NCBI GenBank assembly: GCA_035575715.1
Contig: DATLXN010000006.1
Coordinates: 310,001 to 374,000, forward strand
Length of the DNA: 64,000 nt
Reading direction: 5' to 3'
From: JACCSI01 sp035575715
Lineage (GTDB): Bacteria > Acidobacteriota > Vicinamibacteria > Vicinamibacterales > UBA2999
Shown here: in pieces, positions 44,103-52,158 of the stretch
How positions within the stretch are numbered: the first letter of the stretch is position 1
How the letters are laid out: each line of letters starts with the position of its first letter
Notes under the pieces: model-generated
The model's database searches: none
What the model saw: the letters and a program-made list of their open reading frames with translations, nothing else
Told to the model about the DNA's origin: nothing
Position numbers and translations under genes: made by a program

Positions 44103-44144
44103 CGACAGCCGCAGTAGAATTCGGCTCGTCTGATGGAGAGCCCT

Positions 44145-44636
44145 ATGCCTAAAGTCGCCCTTGCGTCGTTCTTGCTCGCCCTGTTAAGTTTCGCAGCCTC
44201 CTCGTCCGCGCAGACTGCGCCGTCGCCGACCGATCGGACTAAGGCGTCGGTCTTCTCCGCCGCCGATCTCGCGGCGGGTTTAGCCAAGCTCCCGACCGAT
44301 CGGCCCTCATCGTCGGTGCGGGTGTTCACGCTCGCGCCCTACAACGTCAATGTCGAGCGACGCCTGGCGCGTCCACAGGGCGCGTCGTTGCACGAAACGC
44401 AGGCCGAACTCTTCTTCGTGCTCGAGGGGACCGGCACCTTGCTCACCGGTGGCGCGCTCGTGGCGCCAACGCGCACGGGCACCAATCTGGCCGGCACGGG
44501 TATCGACGGCGGGGTCAGGCAGGCGTTCAACAAGGGGGATTTTCTGTTGGTGCCCTCAGGATTGCCGCATAAGTTCGTCGATCTCCAGGCGCCGATCCAG
44601 CTGATGTCGATCTACCTGCCGAACGCCCCGCAGTAG
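44145..44636 (+). CDS. Exported cupin-domain protein
   Basis: This 163-residue protein has a signal peptide (VALASFLLALLSFAASSSAQ) and a single cupin barrel with SLHETQAELFFVLEGTGTLL and NKGDFLLVPSGLPHKFVDLQ. These carry the His/Glu metal-ligand positions of cupin motifs 1 and 2. It may be a metal-dependent dioxygenase, isomerase or binding protein in the periplasm. ATG 44145 follows GGAGAG by 5 nt; an in-frame ATG at 44133 is less likely. Eighteen bp downstream begins the exported DSD1-family gene, so the two may be transcribed together. It is divergent from the beta-lactamase. Confidence 0.8.
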   Translation: MPKVALASFLLALLSFAASSSAQTAPSPTDRTKASVFSAADLAAGLAKLPTDRPSSSVRVFTLAPYNVNVERRLARPQGASLHETQAELFFVLEGTGTLLTGGALVAPTRTGTNLAGTGIDGGVRQAFNKGDFLLVPSGLPHKFVDLQAPIQLMSIYLPNAPQ

Positions 44637-44653
44637 CGGCTATGATGCCCGCC

Positions 44654-45901
44654 ATGCCCACTCGCCGAACGTTTCTCGTCGCCGGCAGCGTCGGTGCGGC
44701 GTCGATCTGGATCCCGCGTGAGGCCAACGGCTATTCGCCGGCCGAAGTCGCTGGTCGTTTACCTGACTTACCCGCTGCATCCGCCGTACCAGCTCAACGG
44801 GCCATCTCCAAGTGGGACTTGGAGACGCCCGCCCTATGCGTCGATCTCGATAAGCTCGAATCGAATATCGCCATTGCGCAACGGACGCTGGCCCGCAACG
44901 GCGTTGCCGCGCGGCCGCATGCCAAGACCCACAAGTGCGCGGCGATCGCGAAGTTGCAACTGGCGGCCGGCGCCGTGGGCATCTGCACAGCCAAGCTGAG
45001 CGAGGCAGAAGCACTCTACGCGCAAGGCGTGGAGAAGCTCTGCATGACGACAGGCAACCCGTCGGCGGGCAAGATTCGACGCGCGATGCAACTGCGAAAG
45101 AAGAATCCCTCGTTTATTCAGGCCGTGGATTACGCGCCCAATGCGCGCGACCTGTCAGAGGCCGCGAAAGCTGCCGGCGTCGTCGCTGACGTGGTGGTCG
45201 ATGTCGCCGTCGGCACGCGGAGCGGCGTTCCGCCAGGGGACGAGGCGGTGGCGCTCGCCAAGTTGGTCGACACGCTGCCCAATCTCAAGTTGCGCGGCCT
45301 GCTGTCGTATGACGGCGGCGCGCAACACATTCTTGGATTTGCGGCCCGCAAAGAACGCGCGCTCAAAGGACTCGAAGCGAACGTCAAGGTCTACGAAGCC
45401 ATGAAGGCCGCGGGGCTGAGCACTGAGATATTCAGCGGCGGCGGCACTGGCACCTACAGCGTGCAACATCTCACGCCGGGCTTCACCGACGTGCAGGTCG
45501 GCAGCTACGTGTTCATGGACATGCAGTACCTCGCGATCGGCAGCGAGGACGGCAATCCTGTTTACACCGACTTCGCGCCGTCTCTCACCGTACTGGCGAC
45601 GATCGTCAACAATCGCTTTCCCGGTCGTTTGACGACTGATGCCGGCGCAAAAGCGCTGACCCTGAACGTGCCGCGCGCTGGCGTCGTCGGCGAGCCGGGG
45701 ATGGACTACAACGCGGGGTCTGACGAGTTCGGTGTAATCACCTTCAAAGAGGCATCGAAGGCTTACAACATCGGCGATCGGCTCGAGCTGATCGTCCCGC
45801 ACTGCGACCCGGTGGTCAACCTCTACGATCAGATTTACGGGATCCGCAATGACCGGGTCGAAGTGGTCTGGCCAATCACTGCGCGGGGCAAGTCGCAGTA
45901 G
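44654..45901 (+). CDS. Exported DSD1-family PLP enzyme (D-threonine-aldolase-like)
   Basis: This 415-residue protein starts with a Tat-type signal (PTRRTFLVAGSVGAASIWIP). It continues as an alanine-racemase/DSD1 two-domain enzyme: TPALCVDLDKLESNIAI, the PLP lysine in RPHAKTHKC, and C-terminal VPHCDPVVNLYDQ. His-x-Asp in HCD matches the manganese ligands of bacterial D-threonine aldolase, unlike the His-x-Cys of the paralogue at 21-22 kb. Likely reaction: cleavage of a D-3-hydroxy amino acid into glycine and an aldehyde in the periplasm; PLP loading before Tat export is expected. ATG 44654 is preceded by TATGAT at 7 nt, so a leaderless start is likely and in-frame codons upstream are excluded. 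Confidence 0.85.
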   Translation: MPTRRTFLVAGSVGAASIWIPREANGYSPAEVAGRLPDLPAASAVPAQRAISKWDLETPALCVDLDKLESNIAIAQRTLARNGVAARPHAKTHKCAAIAKLQLAAGAVGICTAKLSEAEALYAQGVEKLCMTTGNPSAGKIRRAMQLRKKNPSFIQAVDYAPNARDLSEAAKAAGVVADVVVDVAVGTRSGVPPGDEAVALAKLVDTLPNLKLRGLLSYDGGAQHILGFAARKERALKGLEANVKVYEAMKAAGLSTEIFSGGGTGTYSVQHLTPGFTDVQVGSYVFMDMQYLAIGSEDGNPVYTDFAPSLTVLATIVNNRFPGRLTTDAGAKALTLNVPRAGVVGEPGMDYNAGSDEFGVITFKEASKAYNIGDRLELIVPHCDPVVNLYDQIYGIRNDRVEVVWPITARGKSQ

Positions 45902-46222
45902 CTATTCGTCTTCGGTGAAATACCAATCTTCGTGCGGTGCCCACCCATGGCACGCGTGGCACGACGTCCACTGCCATTGATGCGCACAGCCGGGGCATCG
46001 ACCGCGCGTTGAAAACGTATTCCAGACCGTGCCGCATCCCCCGAAGAAAGGCTCTGGCGTCCCGAGACTTTCGCACGCCCAGACGTCGGAGCGCTTCGGC
46101 CGCCAGTGGCAGAGCGGACAGCGAATACCGCTGAAGACATCACTCTTTTCTATTTCTGTCAGGTCGTCCGCAGCAATGAACGGGACGCCGCTTTTCTTCA
46201 GGAGATGTAGCACCTGGCTCAC
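45902..46222 (-). CDS. Cys-rich zinc-ribbon protein
   Basis: This 106-residue protein has four pairs of metal-binding residues. CPLC opens the domain (residues 35-38), then C-E-S-L and FGGCGTVWNTF, CPGCAHQWQ, and CHACHGWAPHEDWY. The set suggests two zinc ribbons and an HxxD-like tail. It resembles small conserved proteins of unknown role found in Bacteroidetes and Acidobacteria. No signal peptide. It is convergent with the DSD1-family gene (stop codons adjacent) and lies downstream of yaeQ on the same strand, 48 bp after its stop. Function unassigned. Confidence 0.75.
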   Translation of the reverse strand: MSQVLHLLKKSGVPFIAADDLTEIEKSDVFSGIRCPLCHWRPKRSDVWACESLGTPEPFFGGCGTVWNTFSTRGRCPGCAHQWQWTSCHACHGWAPHEDWYFTEDE

Positions 46223-46270
46223 TGTGCGAAGGCTAGAACCGCGGGGGCGTGGAACATGGACACTGTGCGG

Positions 46271-46810
46271 TTACGCGAAATGATGCTCGGTAATGACGGT
46301 CTGAAAGCTCTCGCCATTGATGTCGAGATACAGCTGTCGTTCGGTGACCGAGACGGCAATCCCGGCGCGACGGTCAAGGCGTGAGGCCACGTCTTCAACG
46401 AACCCACGGCCAAACTCGAAGACCGGAATCTCCGCGGCACGGTGAATCTTCTTGCCGTTGAGTTCAGCGAGCACTCTGCTGACGTCGCGGTGGGTATAGA
46501 TCGCCATGCGGTCGGCGCGTTTACTGGCCCGGTGAATACGATCGGCATCGGGCAATCCGACTTCGATCCACGTCCGCAGGCGCCCGGTCAGATCGCGGAC
46601 CAGTACTGCGGGGTCGTCGCCCGCGGCGACGCCTTCGGTAAAAGCAATGCCTTCGGTGTACTCCAGGCAGTAGGCCAACAGCCGCGTCAGCATGTAATCG
46701 GCCGTTTCCGATGGCTGTCGCGCCATGCGCAGTGACACGGTTTCATAGACCGCCCGATCGACATCGGCGATCTGCGTCTCGAAGCTGTAGATCGTTGCGG
46801 TCAGCGCCAC
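46271..46810 (-). CDS. YaeQ family protein
   Basis: This 179-residue protein aligns with E. coli YaeQ over its whole length. It opens VALTATIYSFETQIADVDRA, continues LARxPSE-type MARQPSETADYMLTRLLAYC, and keeps the IEVGLPDADRIHRASKRADR core. That core carries the acidic and lysine residues of the PD-(D/E)XK-like fold proposed for the family. YaeQ was linked to haemolysin expression in E. coli, but its reaction is unknown. GTG 46810 is chosen: it begins 1 bp after the upstream cupin stop and matches the family N terminus; longer frames upstream read into the cupin gene. The operon is cupin-yaeQ. Confidence 0.9.
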   Translation of the reverse strand: MALTATIYSFETQIADVDRAVYETVSLRMARQPSETADYMLTRLLAYCLEYTEGIAFTEGVAAGDDPAVLVRDLTGRLRTWIEVGLPDADRIHRASKRADRMAIYTHRDVSRVLAELNGKKIHRAAEIPVFEFGRGFVEDVASRLDRRAGIAVSVTERQLYLDINGESFQTVITEHHFA

Positions 46811-46811
46811 G

Positions 46812-47858
46812 TCAGGACGGATCGACCGCGTGCTGCAACGCGTGGGCGTAATCGGCGTCGGCCACCGCGTCGAGCCACGCGGTCGGCAGCGATTCATTCA
46901 GACCGAGATGACTCGCCGGCTCGCCGGCGGCTGCGCCGTGCCAGTGGCGGATGCCTGCCGCAATGCGAACGGCCTGGCCCGGCTTGAGGCGTCGCGCCGC
47001 TTCCCCCTGCAATTGCACAAGACAGGTTCCCGTGAGGCCGACAAGGATCTGCTCGCCTTGGTGCTCGTGCCACACCGTCCGCGCGCCGGGAGCGAAGAAC
47101 ACCTCGTAGACGCTCAGCGCGGGGCCGGGCGGCGCTTCGGTGACCGTCGCAACCTGCACGTTGCCGGTGAATCGCTCCGGTGCGCCGGGAGCGAGCGCGG
47201 CGGCAGCGGTTAGTTGCGGCAGGGGCGAAGACATGACTCCACTGTAGTCGAAGGTGTCGACCCGCGCGCCGCGCGAGTCCTCCTTTGTCACCACTGCAAT
47301 CGCTGTGACCGGGTGAATCTCCCAGGCAGTGGCGCGCCAGTTATTGACTCCACCCGGATTGGTGTTCTCTGCTTCGTCCTCGTGGTCCGAATCAAACAAC
47401 AACCACCCTTCGATGCGGCACCACTTGCCGGCGAAGTCGCGTTCCAGGGCCTCGCTCGACCAGTCGACACCGCGCTGCCGCGCGGCCTCACGCATTGGCG
47501 GTGTGACCTCGACGATCACTCTCTCACGGGCTGGCGCGTCGGCGCGCATGGCCATCTCGATATGCACGTCGCGTCGATTCGGGAGCAGGCCATTCGCCAG
47601 CTCGACCCGGGCAACGCTCACCGCGACCACATAGCCGTCCACGGCTGCGGCGCGCATCTCCGACCATCGCCGGCGGTCGTCGCCTGGTTGGAGGAACGCG
47701 TCAAGTGTCACCCGTGCATCGACATCCGCCGCAACCGGCACCGCGGTGCGATTCTTCAGGGCCATCATCGAGCGTTTGCCCGGCGACAACACTGCGCAAC
47801 CGGACAGCAGCGACGCGACGACAAGCAGAAGCAGCAGCGTATATAGTGGGCCGGTCAT
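46812..47858 (-). CDS. Lipoprotein fused in frame to a cupin domain
   Basis: This 348-residue frame starts at ATG 47858 with a lipoprotein signal (LLLLVVASLLSGCAVL; Cys in LSGC). An OB-like domain follows that ends FAGKWCRIEGWLLFDSDHED and NNWRATAWEIHPVTAIAVV, a form common in small exported proteins. After a short link, a typical independent cupin begins at MSSPLPQLTA, with FAPGARTVWHEHQGEQILVG and the second motif AAGIRHWHGA. The internal ATG at 47234 has TACAGT 6 nt upstream, so the cupin may also be made alone from a leaderless transcript. Cupins of this type are usually separate cytoplasmic proteins. The fusion could reflect a lost stop codon by indel. yaeQ follows 1 bp later. Confidence 0.7.
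   Translation of the reverse strand: MTGPLYTLLLLLVVASLLSGCAVLSPGKRSMMALKNRTAVPVAADVDARVTLDAFLQPGDDRRRWSEMRAAAVDGYVVAVSVARVELANGLLPNRRDVHIEMAMRADAPARERVIVEVTPPMREAARQRGVDWSSEALERDFAGKWCRIEGWLLFDSDHEDEAENTNPGGVNNWRATAWEIHPVTAIAVVTKEDSRGARVDTFDYSGVMSSPLPQLTAAAALAPGAPERFTGNVQVATVTEAPPGPALSVYEVFFAPGARTVWHEHQGEQILVGLTGTCLVQLQGEAARRLKPGQAVRIAAGIRHWHGAAAGEPASHLGLNESLPTAWLDAVADADYAHALQHAVDPS
47241..47246 (-). promoter_or_regulatory. Internal leaderless-type promoter before the cupin part (TACAGT)
   Basis: TACAGT on the minus strand lies 6 nt before an internal ATG (47234) that exactly opens the cupin domain. It would yield a 140-residue cupin independent of the lipoprotein part. Confidence 0.45.
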
Positions 47859-47963
47859 GACCGAACAGCCTGAAGTATGGCCCCATTTTAGCGGCGGACT
47901 ATTTCGCGGTGGTTCTAAATACAACATGAAGCACACGACGGACACGGGATGGTGGGCTTCATC

Positions 47964-49340
47964 GTGAGTCTGCTCATCCGGAACGGCACCATCGTCAACG
48001 CCAGCGACATCTATCGCGGCGATGTGTTCGTCGAACGCGACACGGTTACCACCATTGGTACCAAGTTGCAGATGAAGGCCGACACCGTGATCGATGCGAC
48101 GGGCAAGTACGTCATCCCCGGCGGCATCGACTGCCATACGCATCTCGATATGCCGTTTGGCGGCAGCACGTCTGCTGACGACTTCGAAACCGGGACCATC
48201 GCGGCGGCCCACGGCGGCACGACGTCGATCGTCGACTTTGCGATTCAATACCGCGGCCAGACGCTTCATCACGCGTGGGAAACGTGGATGAAGAAGGCCG
48301 AAGGCAAGGCGGTGATCGATTACGGCTTCCACATGATCATCACCGAGCTGACCGATCAAGTGGAAGAAGAGATGGACGCGCTGGTCAAGCAAGGCGTCAC
48401 ATCGTTCAAGTTGTTCATGGCCTATCCTGGCGTGTTCATGCTCGATGACGCATCAATTTTCCGGGCGATGTTGCGGACCGGCAAGAACGGCGGCACGATC
48501 TGCATGCACGCCGAAAATGGCGGCGTGATCGACGTGCTGGTCAAGAAAGCGCTCGCTGAAGGGAAGACGGCGCCGAAGTATCACGCGCTCACTCGGCCGG
48601 CGCGCGCGGAGGCCGAAGCGACCCATCGCGCCATTGCGCTGGCTGAAATGGCGGATGTGCCGGTCTATATCGTCCACTTGTCTGCCGCCGAAGCGCTGGA
48701 GATGGTCACCGAGGCGCGTGACCGTGGCCTGCCCGCCTACGCGGAAACCTGCCCGCAGTACCTGTTTCTCTCTTATGACAACTATGAGGAGCCGGGATTC
48801 GAAGGGGCAAAATACGTGATGAGCCCGCCGCTGCGCTCGCGCGAGACGCAAAGCAAGCTGTGGCGCGGGCTTGCCGGCAATGACCTGCAGGCGATTTCAA
48901 CCGACCACTGTCCGTTCTGCATGAAAGAGCAGAAGATGCTCGGTCACGACGACTTCTCGAAGATCCCCAATGGCGCGCCGGGGATCGAGACACGCATGAG
49001 CCTGGTCTACGACGGCGGCGTGCGGCAGGGGCGTATCTCGCTCAATCGCTGGGTCGAACTGACGTCGACATCGCCCGCCAAGATCTTCGGCTTGTTCCCG
49101 CGCAAGGGCACGATCGCCCCCGGGTCGGACGCCGACATCGTGATTTTCAATCCTGACAAGACCCAGGTGTTGTCGGTCAAGACGCTGCACATGAACGTCG
49201 ACTACAACCCGTACGAGGGCCGCGAAGTCACCGGCGTCACCGAGACCGTTGTGTCACGCGGGAAAGTGGTGATCGACGACGGTGTCTTTGTCGGGCGACC
49301 GGGTAACGGCGCCTTTCTCAAACGCAACCCGCGCGCGTGA
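47964..49340 (+). CDS. hydA: Dihydropyrimidinase (D-hydantoinase)
   Basis: This 458-residue amidohydrolase opens the ring of 5,6-dihydrouracil to N-carbamoyl-beta-alanine. The binuclear metal site is complete: His-x-His in GGIDCHTHLDMPFGG, the carboxylated Lys in TSFKLFMAYPG, a His in MHAENGGV, another in VYIVHLSAAEALE, and Asp in STDHCPF. The substrate loop is YNPYEGREVTGV. Length and order match bacterial HydA/PydB. GTG 47964 follows GGTGGG and gives the canonical LLIRNGTIV start. It is divergent from the lipoprotein-cupin gene and followed by a class III aminotransferase after a heptamer array. It is part of the inferred reductive pyrimidine route. Confidence 0.93.
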   Translation: MSLLIRNGTIVNASDIYRGDVFVERDTVTTIGTKLQMKADTVIDATGKYVIPGGIDCHTHLDMPFGGSTSADDFETGTIAAAHGGTTSIVDFAIQYRGQTLHHAWETWMKKAEGKAVIDYGFHMIITELTDQVEEEMDALVKQGVTSFKLFMAYPGVFMLDDASIFRAMLRTGKNGGTICMHAENGGVIDVLVKKALAEGKTAPKYHALTRPARAEAEATHRAIALAEMADVPVYIVHLSAAEALEMVTEARDRGLPAYAETCPQYLFLSYDNYEEPGFEGAKYVMSPPLRSRETQSKLWRGLAGNDLQAISTDHCPFCMKEQKMLGHDDFSKIPNGAPGIETRMSLVYDGGVRQGRISLNRWVELTSTSPAKIFGLFPRKGTIAPGSDADIVIFNPDKTQVLSVKTLHMNVDYNPYEGREVTGVTETVVSRGKVVIDDGVFVGRPGNGAFLKRNPRA

Positions 49341-49420
49341 CTGACCATTGACCACTGACCACTGACCACTGACCACTGACGACGACGACCGGCCACTGAC
49401 GACTGACGACTGACGACTGG
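49341..49420. repeat. 7-bp tandem repeat array (TGACCAC / TGACGAC)
   Basis: About eleven heptamers run from the hydantoinase stop codon almost to the aminotransferase start. A block of TGACCAC units is followed by TGACGAC units, with one GACGACGACCGG interruption. It is the longest microsatellite in the window. There are no unique spacers, so it is not a CRISPR array. Inverted copies occur at 40581-40612. Confidence 0.9.
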
Positions 49421-49423
49421 ACT

Positions 49424-50770
49424 ATGCCCATGACACCGACTGCTACCACTGCTGCGGCGATGACCGGCGAAGAGATCGTTGCCCTGTCGAAGAAGCACAC
49501 CATCTTTGAATGGTCGGCGCAATCGAAGGTCGAGCCGATCCCGGTGGCGCGCGCTAAGGGGATCTATTTCTGGACGCCGGAGGGTAAGCGCTTCATCGAC
49601 TTCAACAGCCAGTTGATGTGCGTCAACATCGGTCACGGCGACGAGCGCGTCGTGCGCGCGATCCAGGAGCAAGCGGCGGTGCTCGCCTATGCCAACCCGT
49701 TCATGGCCACCGAGCCGCGCGCGAAACTTGGCGCCAAACTCGCCGAACTGACGCCGGGGGACATCGACGCCTTCTTCTTCACCAACGGCGGCGCCGAAGC
49801 CAACGAGAACGCGATCAAGATCGCGCGCTGGTTTACCGGCCGGCAGAAGATCGTCGCCTTCTATCGCTCCTACCACGGTGGTACCGCCGGCGCGATGGCA
49901 TTGACCGGCGATCCGCGTCGGCTGGCCGCCGAGCCTGGCATTCCTGGCGTCATCCATGTGCTCAATCCGTATCACGGCATTCAGCGCGGGTGGGACACGA
50001 CCGCGCAAGCGCTCGCCTATCTGGAAGAAACGATCCAGCTCGAAGGAGCGGCGACGATCGCCGGTTTGATCATGGAGCCGGTCGTCGGCACCAACGGCAT
50101 TCTGATCCCGCCCGACGGCTACATGGCCGGCATCCGCGCACTGTGCGACAAGTACGGCATCCTGCTGATCGCCGACGAGGTGATGGCCGGCTTTGGGCGC
50201 ACCGGCAAGTGGTTCTCGATTGATCACTGGAACGTCGTGCCCGACATCATCACGATGGCCAAGGGGTTGACGAGCGCCTACGTGCAGCTCGGCGCGGTCG
50301 GCATGCGCCGCAAGATCGCCGACCATTTTCGCGACAACGTGTTCTTCGGTGGTCTCACCTATAACAGCCACACGCTCGCCTGCGCCTGCGCGCTGGCGAC
50401 CATCGCGGTCTACGAAGAAGACGGACTGATCGAACGCGCCCAACAAATGGGCGCGGTGATGAAATCCTTGCTCGCCGACCTGCAACACAAGCACCCTTCG
50501 GTCGGCGCGGTGCGCTCGATCGGCCTGTTCGGCGTCGTCGAACTGGTGCGCGATCGCAAGACGATGGAGCCGATGGCGCCGTTCAATGGCACGTCGCCGG
50601 AAATGCAGACGCTGGGGCGCTACTTCCGCGAGGAAGGCCTGTATACCTTTGTGCGCTGGAACACGTTCTTCACCAACCCGCCCCTGTGCATTACCGAAGA
50701 GCAGTTGCGCGAGGCGTTTGCGATTATCGATCGTGGGCTCGATGAGGTCGAGCGCGCCCTCAATGCTTAG
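49424..50770 (+). CDS. Class III aminotransferase (beta-alanine/omega-amino acid type)
   Basis: This 448-residue PLP enzyme has the fold I class III signature. FFFTNGGAEANENAIKIAR anchors the cofactor phosphate, YRSYHGGTAGAMALTGDPR follows, LLIADEVMAGFGRTGKW holds the Asp that pairs with the pyridine ring, and the PLP lysine is in MAKGLTSAY. It should move an omega-amino group, for example from beta-alanine to pyruvate or 2-oxoglutarate. That would follow dihydropyrimidinase and a carbamoyl-beta-alanine hydrolase. It begins 83 bp after hydA across the heptamer array, same strand, and ends overlapping the next minus-strand gene by 4 bp. ATG 49424 or 49430 is the start. Taurine or other amine use is possible. 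Confidence 0.88.
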   Translation: MPMTPTATTAAAMTGEEIVALSKKHTIFEWSAQSKVEPIPVARAKGIYFWTPEGKRFIDFNSQLMCVNIGHGDERVVRAIQEQAAVLAYANPFMATEPRAKLGAKLAELTPGDIDAFFFTNGGAEANENAIKIARWFTGRQKIVAFYRSYHGGTAGAMALTGDPRRLAAEPGIPGVIHVLNPYHGIQRGWDTTAQALAYLEETIQLEGAATIAGLIMEPVVGTNGILIPPDGYMAGIRALCDKYGILLIADEVMAGFGRTGKWFSIDHWNVVPDIITMAKGLTSAYVQLGAVGMRRKIADHFRDNVFFGGLTYNSHTLACACALATIAVYEEDGLIERAQQMGAVMKSLLADLQHKHPSVGAVRSIGLFGVVELVRDRKTMEPMAPFNGTSPEMQTLGRYFREEGLYTFVRWNTFFTNPPLCITEEQLREAFAIIDRGLDEVERALNA

Positions 50771-52023
50771 CGGCGTTTTTTCATGTCGATAATCACCGGT
50801 AGGGTATTGGCAGTGACATCTGCTTCGCCGACAAGATCACGGCTGAGCGCACGGATGGTGTAGCGCGTCCCCTCGCGCAGCGCCAAGACGAAGTGGCCTT
50901 CGCCATCAGTTGTTGTCGATCCGCCGTTTCCGCCATAGCCGCCGAAGATTTCTCCTCTCGAATCCGCGGTGATCTCCACGTTGCCGACTCGCGGTCCGAG
51001 AGGATCGCGCACCGTGCCGCCAACCAGAATGAAGGCCGGCACTCTGATGACAATGGTGGGACGTCGCATCGCCTCGGCGTGACCGAGCACGATGACCTGC
51101 GGAGCCAGGCTTCCCGGGGCCGAAGAATAGGCCATCGCAAACGGGCTCTCGGTTGTCAAACCGACTTCCAGATTGACGCCAAGCACGTAACGGCCAGGCA
51201 GCAACTGACCGAAGGAGTAACGGCCGCCTGCGTCAGTTTCAACAGTCAGGTACTCCGGAACTCCGTTCAGCACATCCGCGGGCCGCAACTGCACGACTGC
51301 GCCCACGGCGGGTCGATCTGTTGTGGTGCGGACGCTTCCGTCGATCCGGCCATTGATCGTCATTTCGCCGTCCACCGTTGCGCAGGCGAGCGAGTCGCGC
51401 AGCGTAATCTTGTGCGGTGGTGCATCTGCGACGAGGTCGCGACGGTGGGCCGGCGGCGCGAATGACACCGCGTACTCGCCAGGCTCGAGCCGATCGAACA
51501 GGTAATCACCGCCAACACCGGTCGTCATCGATCGGGTCATGGGTCCCGTCAATTGAACGGGGGCACCTGCGACGAGTTCAAAAGGAGAATTACCGAAAGG
51601 TCCGCCGGTCACGCTAACCGTTCCTGAAATGCGCGCGCCAGAGGGAATGTCTGGCATGGTTCTCAGGTAGGCGAGCATCTCGCCGGCTTCGGCAATGGGC
51701 CGGTTGTAGCTGCAGATGCTCGTTTCGAGCGCACCATCAACCCGTGAGTGCGCGCTGACCAGGTAGCGGGCACCTACCTCGAACTGGTAGTCATAGCCGG
51801 ACAGTCCATTGCTGTTCAGTACTTCAGGCCGGGCGACACCTTTCCAGCGGGTAACGTCGCGGAAGCGGACTCGCCGATCGGTGACTGACTCGACGGTGCC
51901 TTCGAACACGACGTCGGTGTTCGCGACCGTTTCGCACAGCGACGACCACGCGACGCAGACCATCGCTTCGGCCGGTGAACTGCACGCGAGCAGAGCTGTT
52001 GTGAGCAGAACAAGTCGTCTCAT
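50767..52023 (-). CDS. Secreted NTR/TIMP-like and carboxypeptidase-regulatory domain protein
   Basis: This 418-residue exported protein has a signal peptide (LVLLTTALLACSSPAEA). A tissue-inhibitor-of-metalloproteinase/NTR-like domain follows (residues 20-140) with CVAWSSLCETVANTDVVFEG, RWKGVARPEVLN, YLVSAHSR and a Cys in SICSYNRPIAEAG. Three or four Cna-B/regulatory beta sandwiches complete it (SGTVSVTGGPFGNSPFELV, VGGTVRDPLGPRVGNVEITA). This combination is frequent in Acidobacteria; no enzymatic role is known. ATG 52023 is preferred because GGGAGGG lies upstream and the signal starts there. It is convergent with the aminotransferase gene. Confidence 0.75.
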   Translation of the reverse strand: MRRLVLLTTALLACSSPAEAMVCVAWSSLCETVANTDVVFEGTVESVTDRRVRFRDVTRWKGVARPEVLNSNGLSGYDYQFEVGARYLVSAHSRVDGALETSICSYNRPIAEAGEMLAYLRTMPDIPSGARISGTVSVTGGPFGNSPFELVAGAPVQLTGPMTRSMTTGVGGDYLFDRLEPGEYAVSFAPPAHRRDLVADAPPHKITLRDSLACATVDGEMTINGRIDGSVRTTTDRPAVGAVVQLRPADVLNGVPEYLTVETDAGGRYSFGQLLPGRYVLGVNLEVGLTTESPFAMAYSSAPGSLAPQVIVLGHAEAMRRPTIVIRVPAFILVGGTVRDPLGPRVGNVEITADSRGEIFGGYGGNGGSTTTDGEGHFVLALREGTRYTIRALSRDLVGEADVTANTLPVIIDMKKRR

Positions 52024-52158
52024 CGCCCCGCCGCCCTCCCAAGTGGAATTGTCGCTCGGATTGCACACAGCAGGTTGATCTCTCGCCCGTCATTCGCATA
52101 CGCTGCGAGTTCGACCGTCGCGCATCATGCGCCCACCGGGAACAACTGACAGACGTGT

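Noticed and set aside
47859..48392. N-terminal extension of the lipoprotein-cupin frame
   Set aside because: The extra 178 residues are antisense to hydA. The lipobox signal at 47858 gives a proper start.
49341..49420. CRISPR array
   Set aside because: The repeats are contiguous 7-bp units without unique spacers, and there are no cas genes.
49202..50494. Minus-strand frame of 430 residues
   Set aside because: It is antisense to the end of hydA and to the aminotransferase; no protein motif, and the plus strand is certain.
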